From a virus, in IMG/VR virus record IMGVR_UViG_3300017963_000217, positions 35,387-99,386 of that record: a DNA stretch of 64,000 nucleotides, one strand, 5' to 3'. A program made the translations under genes and the position numbers. This document shows positions 18,465 to 25,679 of this stretch, one piece after another (within the stretch, counting starts at the first letter, position 1; the number at the start of each line of letters is the position of its first letter). The notes below the pieces were generated by a model that saw only the letters and a list, made by a program, of their open reading frames with translations, searched no databases and had not been told where the DNA came from.

Positions 18465-19244
18465 ATGGTCGATGTATATAAATATAGATTATATTGTATG
18501 ACGGAGGACAAATATGTGGATACGTGGGATGAATCCACTCCAACCGCATGTCCAAATAATAACACACATACTATTATTTCGGGATCAATTTCCATTATAG
18601 ATGTTCAGATAGATGATGGTCCTAGAATGGTAGACGATGGCCGGCCTATTGTTAGAGCTGATACCAGACCATTAGGTACTCAAACATATTTTACCATGAG
18701 AGGAGACGATCTTGATAATGGTACTTTTGGAGATGGTCAAGACTTTAGATGGGATTTTTCTAATGATGATAATCCATATGACCCGAGTTTAGTTGAGAAT
18801 GGACCAACTATAGCTAGTGGATTTAAGGCTAAGAGGATAGATTTATCTTTTACAGATCCTGTTTATTTGAAGGATGGTGATATGTACTTTTTTGATGCGC
18901 CTTGGGGAGCTTATGGTAATATGTACATCACTGTTCCATCCGGTAATTATTATCCAAATCCTAATGGTACTATACCTGCTTATATACTAGGACTGTCTGG
19001 TGACGATATGTATTCTTATGCTACTAAAGATGTGTTCTATGCTTGTTATGTAAATAGCCATTTTATGTATGGTGATTGTCCTATGGGTAATGAACTGAAT
19101 GCCGAGGGGTCACAAACCGACCCAGTTCCATCGGGATGGTATTTAACCGCATTATTATTTGCTCCAGAAGATAACACGACTTTTAAGGGATTTTCGTTGT
19201 TTGAGATGTATAGGCAGACATTAGGACCTTTGCCAGGGGAATAG
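18465..19244 (+). CDS. Conserved phage structural protein, fibre cluster
   Basis: A 259-residue protein beginning VDVYKYRLYCMTEDKYVDTW and PTACPNNNTHTI. The pattern 'YR-C-W-TW-P-CPNN-H-I-SI-I' is one I associate with virion-associated proteins in large phages, where a short Cys/His-containing N-terminal domain precedes a beta-rich body. The body here has GFKAKRIDLSFTDPVYLKDG and hydrophobic strands, ending FSLFEMYRQTLGPLPGE. An AAGGAG ribosome binding site precedes the ATG. The two N-terminal cysteines and a histidine could bind a metal. Function in the virion is not known. Confidence 0.5.
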   Translation: MVDVYKYRLYCMTEDKYVDTWDESTPTACPNNNTHTIISGSISIIDVQIDDGPRMVDDGRPIVRADTRPLGTQTYFTMRGDDLDNGTFGDGQDFRWDFSNDDNPYDPSLVENGPTIASGFKAKRIDLSFTDPVYLKDGDMYFFDAPWGAYGNMYITVPSGNYYPNPNGTIPAYILGLSGDDMYSYATKDVFYACYVNSHFMYGDCPMGNELNAEGSQTDPVPSGWYLTALLFAPEDNTTFKGFSLFEMYRQTLGPLPGE

Positions 19245-19261
19245 GGAGAAAGATAATACAG

Positions 19262-19741
19262 ATGTGGATAACTACATATTTTCATATAGCTGGTGCACCT
19301 GCTGAGGGACTATCTCCTATTGTTAGGATAAGAGATGTAGAGTCTGCGGGCACCGTTGTAGAAACTGGTACCATGGACGATCTTGGAGACGGCATTTATA
19401 CATATGAGTTTACCGGATATGATATAACTACTGAATATGCTATATTGTGCGATGCAGTGACTCTTCCTAATAATTATAGGTATAAACATTTGTCTAGTGG
19501 AGAATACGGCGACGTTATAGGTACTGTAAATATTTTAAGCGATAATATTGATATACGGACTTTATTGATAAGAAAAATACTGACTAATAAATTGGAATTA
19601 TTTGACGGGGGAATTGATAATTGGATACTGTACGATGACGATTCTTCTACTGTTTTGACCACGTGGGATGTAACTGATAAAGATGATACTGATATAGAAC
19701 AGGATGCTCTTACAGATGCTAAAAGATCTAAGGGGGTTTAA
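19262..19741 (+). CDS. Split structural gene, N-terminal part (paralogue of fibre N-domain)
   Basis: These 159 residues match the first 150 residues of the 9606 fibre over their whole length: MWITTYFHIAGAPAEGLSP, TMDDLGDGIYTYEFTGYD, SSGEYGDVIGTV, DIRTLLIRKILTNKLELFDG and NWILYDDDSSTVLTTWDVTD. The frame then ends ...KRSKGV-stop where an HNH endonuclease gene begins at the next base. After that gene a Trp/Gly-rich frame resumes (VSTWGWGSACGG), so I read this as the upstream half of one gene split by the endonuclease. The domain probably attaches the protein to the virion. Whether the halves work as separate chains is unknown. Confidence 0.66.
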   Translation: MWITTYFHIAGAPAEGLSPIVRIRDVESAGTVVETGTMDDLGDGIYTYEFTGYDITTEYAILCDAVTLPNNYRYKHLSSGEYGDVIGTVNILSDNIDIRTLLIRKILTNKLELFDGGIDNWILYDDDSSTVLTTWDVTDKDDTDIEQDALTDAKRSKGV

Positions 19742-20473
19742 ATGAGATTTATAGATATTAGCGGTAAAAAGTTTAATAGGTGGACTGTTCTTGAATATGC
19801 TGGATTTACCGATGGTCTGGATAAACGAAGATCTTGGAAATGTAGATGTGAGTGCGGCACAATTAGAGTAGTCGCTGGCACTAGTTTAAAACTAGGCAAA
19901 AGCAAAAGCTGTGGCTGTTTAGGCAGAGAAATATCTAGCAAAAACACTAATAATAGGATAGATATGTGTGGAAAAAGATTTGGTAGGTTGTTGGTTCTAA
20001 AATTTGCTGGCCATGATAAATATAAGTCTGCTTTATGGGAAGTTAAATGCGATTGTGGTAATATAAAAATTTTAAATGGTAATTATTTGAGAAGAGGTCA
20101 TACTACTAGTTGTGGATGTTATAATTTGGAACGATCTATAGAAGCTAATACAGGTAAGAATAATCACCAATGGAAAGGTGGCATTTCTTTGTCAGATCGC
20201 AAATCCGTTAAATATACTAAATGGCGTAGAAAAGTTATTAAAAGAGATAAATATAAATGCCAAATGTGTAATAGAACCTTATATAAATCTTTACATGCTC
20301 ATCATATTTTTCCCTTCGGAGATTATGAAAAACTTAGATTCAAAGTTTAGAATGGTATATCTCTTTGTAAAAAATGCCATGAAAGTATAAAAAATAGAGA
20401 ACACTGCTTTATAGATAAATTTATAGCTATAACAAATGGTTATAAATATCGGGAGGGAATAACATTGGGGTAA
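19742..20473 (+). pseudogene. HNH homing endonuclease with in-frame amber stop
   Basis: The first 202 residues have two 'GxRFGxLxVL...WxxxCxCGxxxxxxxxxLxxGxxxSCGC' DNA-binding repeats (RWTVLEYAG...KSCGCL; GRLLVLKFAG...TTSCGC), then the HNH start (RDKYKCQMC, LHAHHIFPFGDYEKLRFKV). A TAG at 20348-20350 interrupts exactly where family members continue to 'NGIxLCxxCH'. The same frame continues after it as NGISLCKKCHESIKNREHCF to a TAA at 20471-20473. The amber codon therefore removes the Asn/His half of the HNH site. TAG ends many other genes here, so recoding is unlikely; one point mutation, or readthrough, explains it. The gene fills the gap between two halves of a structural gene, with no room for a ribozyme. 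Confidence 0.78.
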
Positions 20474-20715
20474 GTACATGGGGTTGGGGAAGTGCGTGTG
20501 GTGGAATAATAACCTCGTGGGGCTGGGGCCAGTGCCCATGTGAAGACTTTATACCTTCGGCTTCTGTACAGGATATTTGCGGTACTCCTGTGAGAACGTG
20601 CGTAGAAGTTAGGAATAGGCCATCTGATCTCGCATCTAGAGCCAGACCCTCTGAATTTGCGTCTAGAGCTAGACCGGCTGTTATACCTTCGCGCAGTAAT
20701 ATATGTGATGACTAA
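20464..20715 (+). CDS. Split structural gene, C-terminal part
   Basis: About 83 codons continue the frame broken at 19738: VSTWGWGSACGGIITSWGWG, QCPCEDFIPSASV, CVEVRNRPSDLASRARPSEF and a repeat ASRARP before the stop at 20713. It has no ATG. GGGAGGG at 20451-20457 sits six bases before an in-frame ATT (20464), which I give as a tentative start; the frame overlaps the end of the endonuclease frame. Two WGWG units and three short 'xxASRARP' repeats are visible. If the upstream and downstream parts were one gene, the junction would have been ...SKGV(V)STWGWG. It is too short and start-less to be confident that it is translated. Confidence 0.5.
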   Translation: MGVSTWGWGSACGGIITSWGWGQCPCEDFIPSASVQDICGTPVRTCVEVRNRPSDLASRARPSEFASRARPAVIPSRSNICDD

Positions 20716-20725
20716 GAGGTAATGT

Positions 20726-21265
20726 ATGCCACGTAGAAAAAAAGTATGGAGTAAAACTAAGACGAACTTTAAGCGTACATGGGATCGTGTTGTTGATGGA
20801 CTAGGGCGTCGAGTAACTATATATATGCCGTATAGAAAAAGCGAGTGCCCGGCGTGTTATTATGATAAAGTTAACAGATCTAGCTCGGGAGTAAGTAAGT
20901 TAAGTCCCGGTGATCCTAATTATTTTACTGTTGGTAAATGCCCCGTGTGTCATGGTAGAGGTTTTTTAATAACGGAAAGAAAGAGATGTATAGATGCCAT
21001 TGTTATATGGGATCCAGTTGGTAGTGGTCGAATGAATTATATTACGCATGGTGAACCAGGATGGGAAGGTGCTACTAAGGTAGAATTAAAGACAGATCCA
21101 TGCCATTTAGATTTAATAAAACAATGTGAATATGCTTTAATAGATGGAATTAGATGTAAATTATCTAATCCACCTATATTGCGTGGTATAGGAGAAAAAC
21201 ATTTATTAGTCGCTCGGTTTTTTACTACTGACAAGCCCAAGAGAAATAGCGGTGAATATTTATAA
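20726..21265 (+). CDS. Zinc-ribbon neck protein (head completion-like)
   Basis: A 179-residue protein with a basic N-terminus (PRRKKVWSKTKTNFKRTW) and two Cys pairs: CPACYYDK, then KCPVCHGRGFL, the second in the C-x2-C-x-G-x-G form of DnaJ-type zinc ribbons. The body is beta-rich (AIVIWDPVGSGRMNYITHGE; LKTDPCHLDLIKQCEYALID; GEKHLLVARFF). Its position between fibre genes and short neck-like genes, and the order followed by tail-completion-like proteins, suggests a head-closure or connector role. The domain body ends 'LLVARFFTTDKP', reminiscent of head-closure barrels that contact the tail. AGAGGT serves as ribosome binding site. Assignment is tentative. Confidence 0.55.
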   Translation: MPRRKKVWSKTKTNFKRTWDRVVDGLGRRVTIYMPYRKSECPACYYDKVNRSSSGVSKLSPGDPNYFTVGKCPVCHGRGFLITERKRCIDAIVIWDPVGSGRMNYITHGEPGWEGATKVELKTDPCHLDLIKQCEYALIDGIRCKLSNPPILRGIGEKHLLVARFFTTDKPKRNSGEYL

Positions 21266-21298
21266 TTATCTAACTACTTTATATTAGAGGGGATATTA

Positions 21299-21481
21299 GT
21301 GAGTCCTTATAGACTTCATAGAAATAGTTTGGTACGTTTTCTTAGAGAAATTATAAAGGAAGAAGTAGATAATGTAGCAGATACATTAATGGATAGATTC
21401 GATAAGGAGATAGTACCGTTTGAGGACGAAGAAGATCCGGCCAGACCCTCAGTATTAGAGAAGGGTTTGAGCGGGTTTTGA
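21299..21481 (+). CDS. Short hypothetical neck-region protein
   Basis: A 60-residue protein with GTG start, preceded by GAGGGG. It is helical and charged (LVRFLREIIKEEVDNVADTL, DRFDKEIVPFEDEEDP). Its stop TGA overlaps the TTG start of the next gene by four bases (TTGA). No family is recognised. Small charged helical proteins occur in neck modules, but that is only context. Confidence 0.5.
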   Translation: MSPYRLHRNSLVRFLREIIKEEVDNVADTLMDRFDKEIVPFEDEEDPARPSVLEKGLSGF

Positions 21482-21897
21482 AGGATACAATTAGAGATAA
21501 TATATCAATAACTTCTACTTCAGCTGGGAACAGAGGATTATCTGTTTCGGTTGATATAGGGGTAGGTGATGAATCTAAGTTGGGATTCGGTGAAAGATTA
21601 GATGAAGAAACAACTGATGGATTAAGAATTATAGGAACCATACTTCAGGGCATTGTAGGTAGATATGTATTAGTTACAAGTGAGATGACTGGTGGACATG
21701 AAGGCAGATTTGGTAAGGCATTTTTACTATCCGAAGATCTATATAGAAAAGAAGCTATATATAAAGGATGGGATCCAAATAGACCTATTTGGTCGTTTTC
21801 TAATTTTCCAGGGGTACAGGATTTTTTCAGCGACATAAATTTCAAAGATATAGCGGCTAGAATAGCAAAAAAACTGGCGGAGGCAGTTAAAAAATAA
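21478..21897 (+). CDS. Hypothetical neck or tail-completion protein
   Basis: A 139-residue protein with a TTG start overlapping the previous stop. The N-terminal half is beta-rich (NISITSTSAGNRGLSVSVDI), the middle has hydrophobic strands and GGHEGRFGKAFLLSEDLYRK, and the C-terminus is an amphipathic, Lys/Ala-rich helix (IAARIAKKLAEAVKK). This layout, a beta domain followed by a basic helix that ends the protein, is common in tail-completion and minor-capsid (HK97 gp10-like) proteins. The stop overlaps the next ATG. I could not identify a diagnostic motif. Confidence 0.48.
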   Translation: MKDTIRDNISITSTSAGNRGLSVSVDIGVGDESKLGFGERLDEETTDGLRIIGTILQGIVGRYVLVTSEMTGGHEGRFGKAFLLSEDLYRKEAIYKGWDPNRPIWSFSNFPGVQDFFSDINFKDIAARIAKKLAEAVKK

Positions 21898-22703
21898 TGA
21901 AAAAATTTCGTAAGGAGGATTTAAGTTTACATCATTATCTCCGCTATAATGTTCTTGATGAATATATAGAGACTGATACTAATGTATCTCTTACATATTT
22001 GCCCGATATTTCTAGTGCTGGATCCCAAGTTTATGAAGCAGAATCAAATAGACTTCCACCACCTATTAGTCTAGGACGTGGTTGGGTTTATATAGATGCA
22101 TATGGAGATGTTACGGAACAACAGAATGCAGTTACTGTTTATAACTCAGTGGGTTCAGTTATAAGTGGTACTGAATATATGATAGATTATATAGATGGTC
22201 GGGTTATTACGGATGGTTCGGTTACTCCATCGGTGGTAACTTATAAATATTTTTGTGTATCTTTAGTAAATGAATGGCAAGATGTAGAAGCAGCAGATGT
22301 ACCTGTTGTTGTAGTAGATTTAAACACATTTGAAAAAGAGGGATTTCAACTCGGCGGGGGAAAAAGAGTCCCTAGAAAAGGTTATTTACATATATTTGCC
22401 ACTAATCAGGCTGAACGAGATGATTTAATGGAATTATTGTACGATGGGATAAATGAAAAATGCGTCCCTAACCAAAACTGGACTAAGGGATCTATGATAG
22501 ATTGGAATGGAACTTGGAATGATGATTATATTTATGAATTAGTTCAATATGAGAGCGGTCTGCATATTGAGAACGTAAGAGCAAGACACATAACACCACC
22601 ATTTACTAGTGGAATACCTAGAACTGATAGTACAATGTTTAGTGATTTACATAGATATAGAGCTAGAATTGATTTTGAAATGTTTTATTGGAAAAATAAT
22701 TAA
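21897..22703 (+). CDS. Putative tail-terminator/neck protein
   Basis: A 268-residue protein starting KKFRKEDLSLHHYLRYNVLD. Residues 65-125 form a repeated beta unit with a Tyr-rich strand (WVYIDAYGDVTEQQNAVTVY, EYMIDYIDGRVITDGSVTPS), and the C-terminal half (VPVVVVDLNTFEKEGFQLGG, GYLHIFATNQAERDDLMELL) has the pattern of tail terminator proteins, whose 'hixxfAxn..er..L...i' segment forms the ring closing the tail tube. It ends RARIDFEMFYWKNN. The TAATG overlap couples it to the preceding gene. The neighbours (connector-like genes before, tail tube after) fit a terminator. Not proven from sequence alone. Confidence 0.52.
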   Translation: MKKFRKEDLSLHHYLRYNVLDEYIETDTNVSLTYLPDISSAGSQVYEAESNRLPPPISLGRGWVYIDAYGDVTEQQNAVTVYNSVGSVISGTEYMIDYIDGRVITDGSVTPSVVTYKYFCVSLVNEWQDVEAADVPVVVVDLNTFEKEGFQLGGGKRVPRKGYLHIFATNQAERDDLMELLYDGINEKCVPNQNWTKGSMIDWNGTWNDDYIYELVQYESGLHIENVRARHITPPFTSGIPRTDSTMFSDLHRYRARIDFEMFYWKNN

Positions 22704-22719
22704 AGGATTGTGAATTAAT

Positions 22720-24327
22720 ATGGGAAAAAAATATACTATAGGATATATAGAGGAAAATTTTAATAAAGAAGGTTATAAATTATTAACTAGTGAATACAAT
22801 GGGTGCAAACAAAAGCTAGATTTTATATGTCCTAATGGCCATAGACATAATATAAGTTTTGATAAATGGTTAAAAGGCCAAAGATGTTATTACTGTAATG
22901 GTAATGTGAGATTGAGTAACACAGAAGTAAAAAGAGAATTTGAAGAAAATGGATATATATTATTATCTCAATATAAAAACAGCGGCACTAAATTGAAATA
23001 TAAATGCCCTCAAGGCCATATAGGTGAGATGAAGTGGGATCATTTTAGGGACGGTCATAGATGTCCAGAATGTTCGGGGAATAAACCTATTAGTAGAGAA
23101 AAGATATCCGCTAGATTTAGCTCAATGGGTTATAAATTTTTAGATAAGATAAATAACAACGGTATTAGACGATTGTCTTATGTTTGCGATAAAGGTCATT
23201 ATGGAGAAACCACATGGTATAACTTTAACAAAGGTATAAGATGTAATGAATGCGCGGGCAAAGCAAAAAAGACGGTGGATTTTTTACGAAATGAATTTAA
23301 CACAGAGGGATACGCACTTGTAACAGAAAATTATGAAAACTGTCACCAAAAATTACATTTAGTATGCCCTAATGGTCATAATTATTATGTATCATGGGAT
23401 AATTGGAATAATAAAAACTCTCGTTGTACGAAATGTAGTGAATGGGGCAGATCTAATCAAGAAACTGAGTTATTCGAGTTTTTGAATGGTATATGTGACA
23501 AAATAATTAGAAATGATAGATCATTAATAAGCCCTTATGAGATTGATTTTGTAATACCTGAAAAGAATGTTGCTATAGAATATTGCGGCTTATACTGGCA
23601 TTCTGAATTAGCTGGTAGAAATAGGAATTATCATATAGATAAATTAGATAAATGTCAATCCAAGGGTTATAGACTTATAACTATTTTTGAGGATGAATTT
23701 GTAAATCGTAAAGAAATTGTTTTTTCAAGGCTCAAAACTATTCTTGGTTTAAATAGTAATAAGATATTTGCTAGAGATTGTTTAGTAAAAGAGATATCTA
23801 CTAATGAGGCATCCGAGTTTTGTAATAAACATCATTTACAAGGATATCACGGTTCATCAATTAAAATAGGTGCTTTTTATAAAAATAAATTAGTATCAGT
23901 AATGACTTTTTCTAAACCATCTATAGCTAAAGGTAGTAAATATAAAGAAGATTTTATTTGGGAACTGTCTAGGTTTTGTTCCATCCAAGACTATATTATA
24001 ATTGGTATAGCTTCAAAGTTATTAAAATTTTTTGAAAGAAATTACAAATGGAATGAGATATTTTCATATGCAGATAGAAGATGGTCTGATGGTAATTTAT
24101 ATATAAAAATGGGATTTGAATATTCTAGTATTACTACTCCTAACTATTGGTATTTGAGTAAACAATCAAGAATTCATAGATTTGCTTTGCGTAAAACAAA
24201 AGAGGATCCTAAGGATCAAACAGAATGGCAAATAAGAAAATATGATGGTTGGAATAGAATATGGGATTGTGGGAATTTGAAATATAAAAAAATTAATGCC
24301 TCATATTTAAGCAACTATGTTGCTTAG
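22720..24327 (+). CDS. EDxHD (Vsr-like) homing endonuclease with four zinc ribbons
   Basis: A 535-residue free-standing endonuclease. Residues about 1-240 contain four tandem zinc-binding repeats of form CPxGH-(14-18)-CxxC: CPNGHRHNISFDKWLKGQRC, CPQGHIGEMKWDHFRDGHRC, CDKGHYGETTWYNFNKGIRC and CPNGHNYYVSWDNW...RCTKC. The catalytic part at about 245-330 reads EIDFVIPEKNVAIEYCGLYW then HSE, HIDKLDKCQSKGYRLITIF and EDEF, the EDxHD arrangement of the I-Bth0305I family related to very-short-patch repair nucleases. A further 200-residue domain (CLVKEISTNEASEFCNKHHL to the end) is often attached to these enzymes. It sits between the terminator-like and tail tube genes, AT-rich and with a weak ribosome binding site. 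It does not interrupt a gene. Confidence 0.85.
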   Translation: MGKKYTIGYIEENFNKEGYKLLTSEYNGCKQKLDFICPNGHRHNISFDKWLKGQRCYYCNGNVRLSNTEVKREFEENGYILLSQYKNSGTKLKYKCPQGHIGEMKWDHFRDGHRCPECSGNKPISREKISARFSSMGYKFLDKINNNGIRRLSYVCDKGHYGETTWYNFNKGIRCNECAGKAKKTVDFLRNEFNTEGYALVTENYENCHQKLHLVCPNGHNYYVSWDNWNNKNSRCTKCSEWGRSNQETELFEFLNGICDKIIRNDRSLISPYEIDFVIPEKNVAIEYCGLYWHSELAGRNRNYHIDKLDKCQSKGYRLITIFEDEFVNRKEIVFSRLKTILGLNSNKIFARDCLVKEISTNEASEFCNKHHLQGYHGSSIKIGAFYKNKLVSVMTFSKPSIAKGSKYKEDFIWELSRFCSIQDYIIIGIASKLLKFFERNYKWNEIFSYADRRWSDGNLYIKMGFEYSSITTPNYWYLSKQSRIHRFALRKTKEDPKDQTEWQIRKYDGWNRIWDCGNLKYKKINASYLSNYVA

Positions 24328-24339
24328 GAGAAGGACAGG

Positions 24340-24380
24340 AGAGTTCGTTAATAGTCAATGCCTCGATCTATTAGAACTCT
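24340..24380 (+). promoter_or_regulatory. Hairpin in the leader of the tail tube gene
   Basis: AGAGTTC (24340-24346) pairs with GAACTCT (24374-24380), and TAATAG (24349-24354) pairs with CTATTA (24368-24373), with a two-base bulge between the helices and a 13-base loop. It lies between the endonuclease stop and the tail tube ATG, in the 114-base gap 24328-24441, the longest gene-free leader near here. No U tract and no recognisable promoter follow. It could stabilise the abundant tube mRNA or end the endonuclease transcript. Confidence 0.42.
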
Positions 24381-24441
24381 AGGGTATAGCTTAAATCCAA
24401 CCTCGAGCTGTAACAAATATTTATAGGAGGAATAACATACT

Positions 24442-24596
24442 ATGGCAAGAAACAGGATCATTTATGGTTCTCAATCAGTATGGTGTAATGGTGAAATCCT
24501 ATATAGAGTGCAGACACTGGGCAGTACCACAACTTTTACGTCTGAGGACATATTTGAACTAGGTCATTTAGATATAGTAGACGTTGTGGACGACGT
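24442..24596 (+). CDS. Major tail tube protein, exon 1
   Basis: The first 51 codons and two bases of a 535-residue protein completed by 25680-27132. It starts ARNRIIYGSQSVWCNGEILY with AGGAGG 14 bases upstream. Exon 1 ends ...DIVDVVDDV; without splicing the frame stops after one more codon at 24601. P1 fixes the splice: exon GACGT (24592-24596) pairs with intron GCGTC (24606-24610) with the U24596-G24606 wobble. The junction restores VDDVPAVAVTLNTNDWGD, a motif of tail tube proteins ('E-D-xPAVxVTLxxxDxG'). The tube forms the channel for DNA and lies next to chaperone and tape measure genes, as is usual. Confidence 0.78.
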
Positions 24597-25679
24597 AAGA
24601 TAGTTGCGTCCTTGTTGGGTAACCAACATGTAAAACTTCATGATATGCTGGAAACTCCCACTAAGTTTTTACTACTAACCGATATCGGAGTAATAATGTA
24701 AAAAATAGGGACAATCAGCAGGGGAGATTTTATAATGAGAAAAAAAATGCCTTATAGTAAGGATGAATTACAAAAGTTGTATATGGAAGAGGGATCTATA
24801 GGTAAAGTAGCATCAAAATTATCTAAACCTTATAGTACTGTTAGATATTGGTATGAAAAAAATGATATCAAAGTACAACCTTCATGCATGACTATCTACC
24901 AAGAATTAAGAGAAACCCCCATGTCACAATTTCAAAAATCTATAGTTTTGGGTTCGGTTCTTGGTGATGGGAATTTGAAATTAGCCCCCCATAGTAAAAA
25001 TGCTAGACTAAGAATTGGTCATTGTAAAAAGCAAATAGGTTATTTAAAATGGAAATACGATATGCTACAACCCTTTTCTAGAAAATTTGGTTTAGATCAG
25101 CCTGCCAAAGAAAAAATTTATAAAGGGAAAAAGTTTAAGTCGACTGATTTTTACAGATTTCATACGGTAGTTCATCCAGATATTACTTATTATTATAGAA
25201 AATATTATAATAAGGGTAACAAAATAGTTCACAGAGACGTTATAGATGAACTTGATTTAATATCACTTGCTATATGGTTTGGTGATGATGGATCTTCATA
25301 CAGAGATAAAAGAACTGATGCTGTTATGTGCTCATTTGCTACTAATTCATTTAGTTATAAGGAACAAGTAGTGCTAGTAAAGGCTTTAAGAAGGTTCTTT
25401 GGTGGTACCATAAAAATAGATGAGCAAGGTAATAAAGGCAGATCAGATTTACTTTTAAGAATGTATAAGACCGTTTATGTAAAAGACTTTTTGTACAATA
25501 TTAAATCAATTTTACCAAAATGTATTCATTATAAAATCGCCCTCAGAGACTAGGTATGAAGCTCCTATTTTATTATAGGATGAAGGTATAGTCCGAACTT
25601 ACAGGAAACTGTAAGAGGGAATGCCGAAGAGCTTCCCCGCCTAACAGGTAAAGCTGAGGTCATTATAAGTAACAGATTG
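24597..25679 (+). mobile_element. Group I intron (IA2-like) in the tail tube gene
   Basis: A 1083-base intron homologous to the capsid-gene intron. Seen: P1 with exon 1; a P3/P4-like GATATGCTGGAAACTCCC at about 24641-24658; GGGACAATCAGCAGG (P3'/P7 region) at about 24709-24723; GGTATAGTCCGAAC after the endonuclease at about 25585-25598; the hairpin CTTACAG-GAAA-CTGTAAG; and the 3' end AGTAACAGATTG with omega-G at 25679, the same twelve bases as the capsid intron. The homing endonuclease lies in the P8-side loop and does not overlap the core, unlike the capsid-gene intron. Removal restores a continuous tail tube frame. Confidence 0.9.
24735..25553 (+). CDS. LAGLIDADG homing endonuclease of the tail-tube intron
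   Basis: A 272-residue enzyme with an N-terminal helix-turn-helix (YSKDELQKLYMEEGSIGKVA, then STVRYWYEKNDI) and a LAGLIDADG-type nuclease of the group with less regular motifs: SIVLGSVLGDGNLK (first, about residues 73-87) and LISLAIWFGDDGSSYRD (second, about 175-190). It is preceded by GGGGAG. It differs in family and placement from the enzyme in the capsid-gene intron although the two ribozymes are alike, which points to separate endonuclease invasions of a common intron. Expected role: cut tail tube alleles lacking the intron. Confidence 0.88.
   Translation: MRKKMPYSKDELQKLYMEEGSIGKVASKLSKPYSTVRYWYEKNDIKVQPSCMTIYQELRETPMSQFQKSIVLGSVLGDGNLKLAPHSKNARLRIGHCKKQIGYLKWKYDMLQPFSRKFGLDQPAKEKIYKGKKFKSTDFYRFHTVVHPDITYYYRKYYNKGNKIVHRDVIDELDLISLAIWFGDDGSSYRDKRTDAVMCSFATNSFSYKEQVVLVKALRRFFGGTIKIDEQGNKGRSDLLLRMYKTVYVKDFLYNIKSILPKCIHYKIALRD

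Noticed and set aside
20348-20350. Amber codon recoded to an amino acid (alternative genetic code)
   Set aside because: TAG ends several credible genes here, for example at 2021, 13085, 19244, 24327 and 56809, each directly followed by a ribosome binding site or gene start.
19738-20469. Group I intron around the HNH gene
   Set aside because: The endonuclease frame fills the whole interval and none of the core blocks seen in the two real introns is present.
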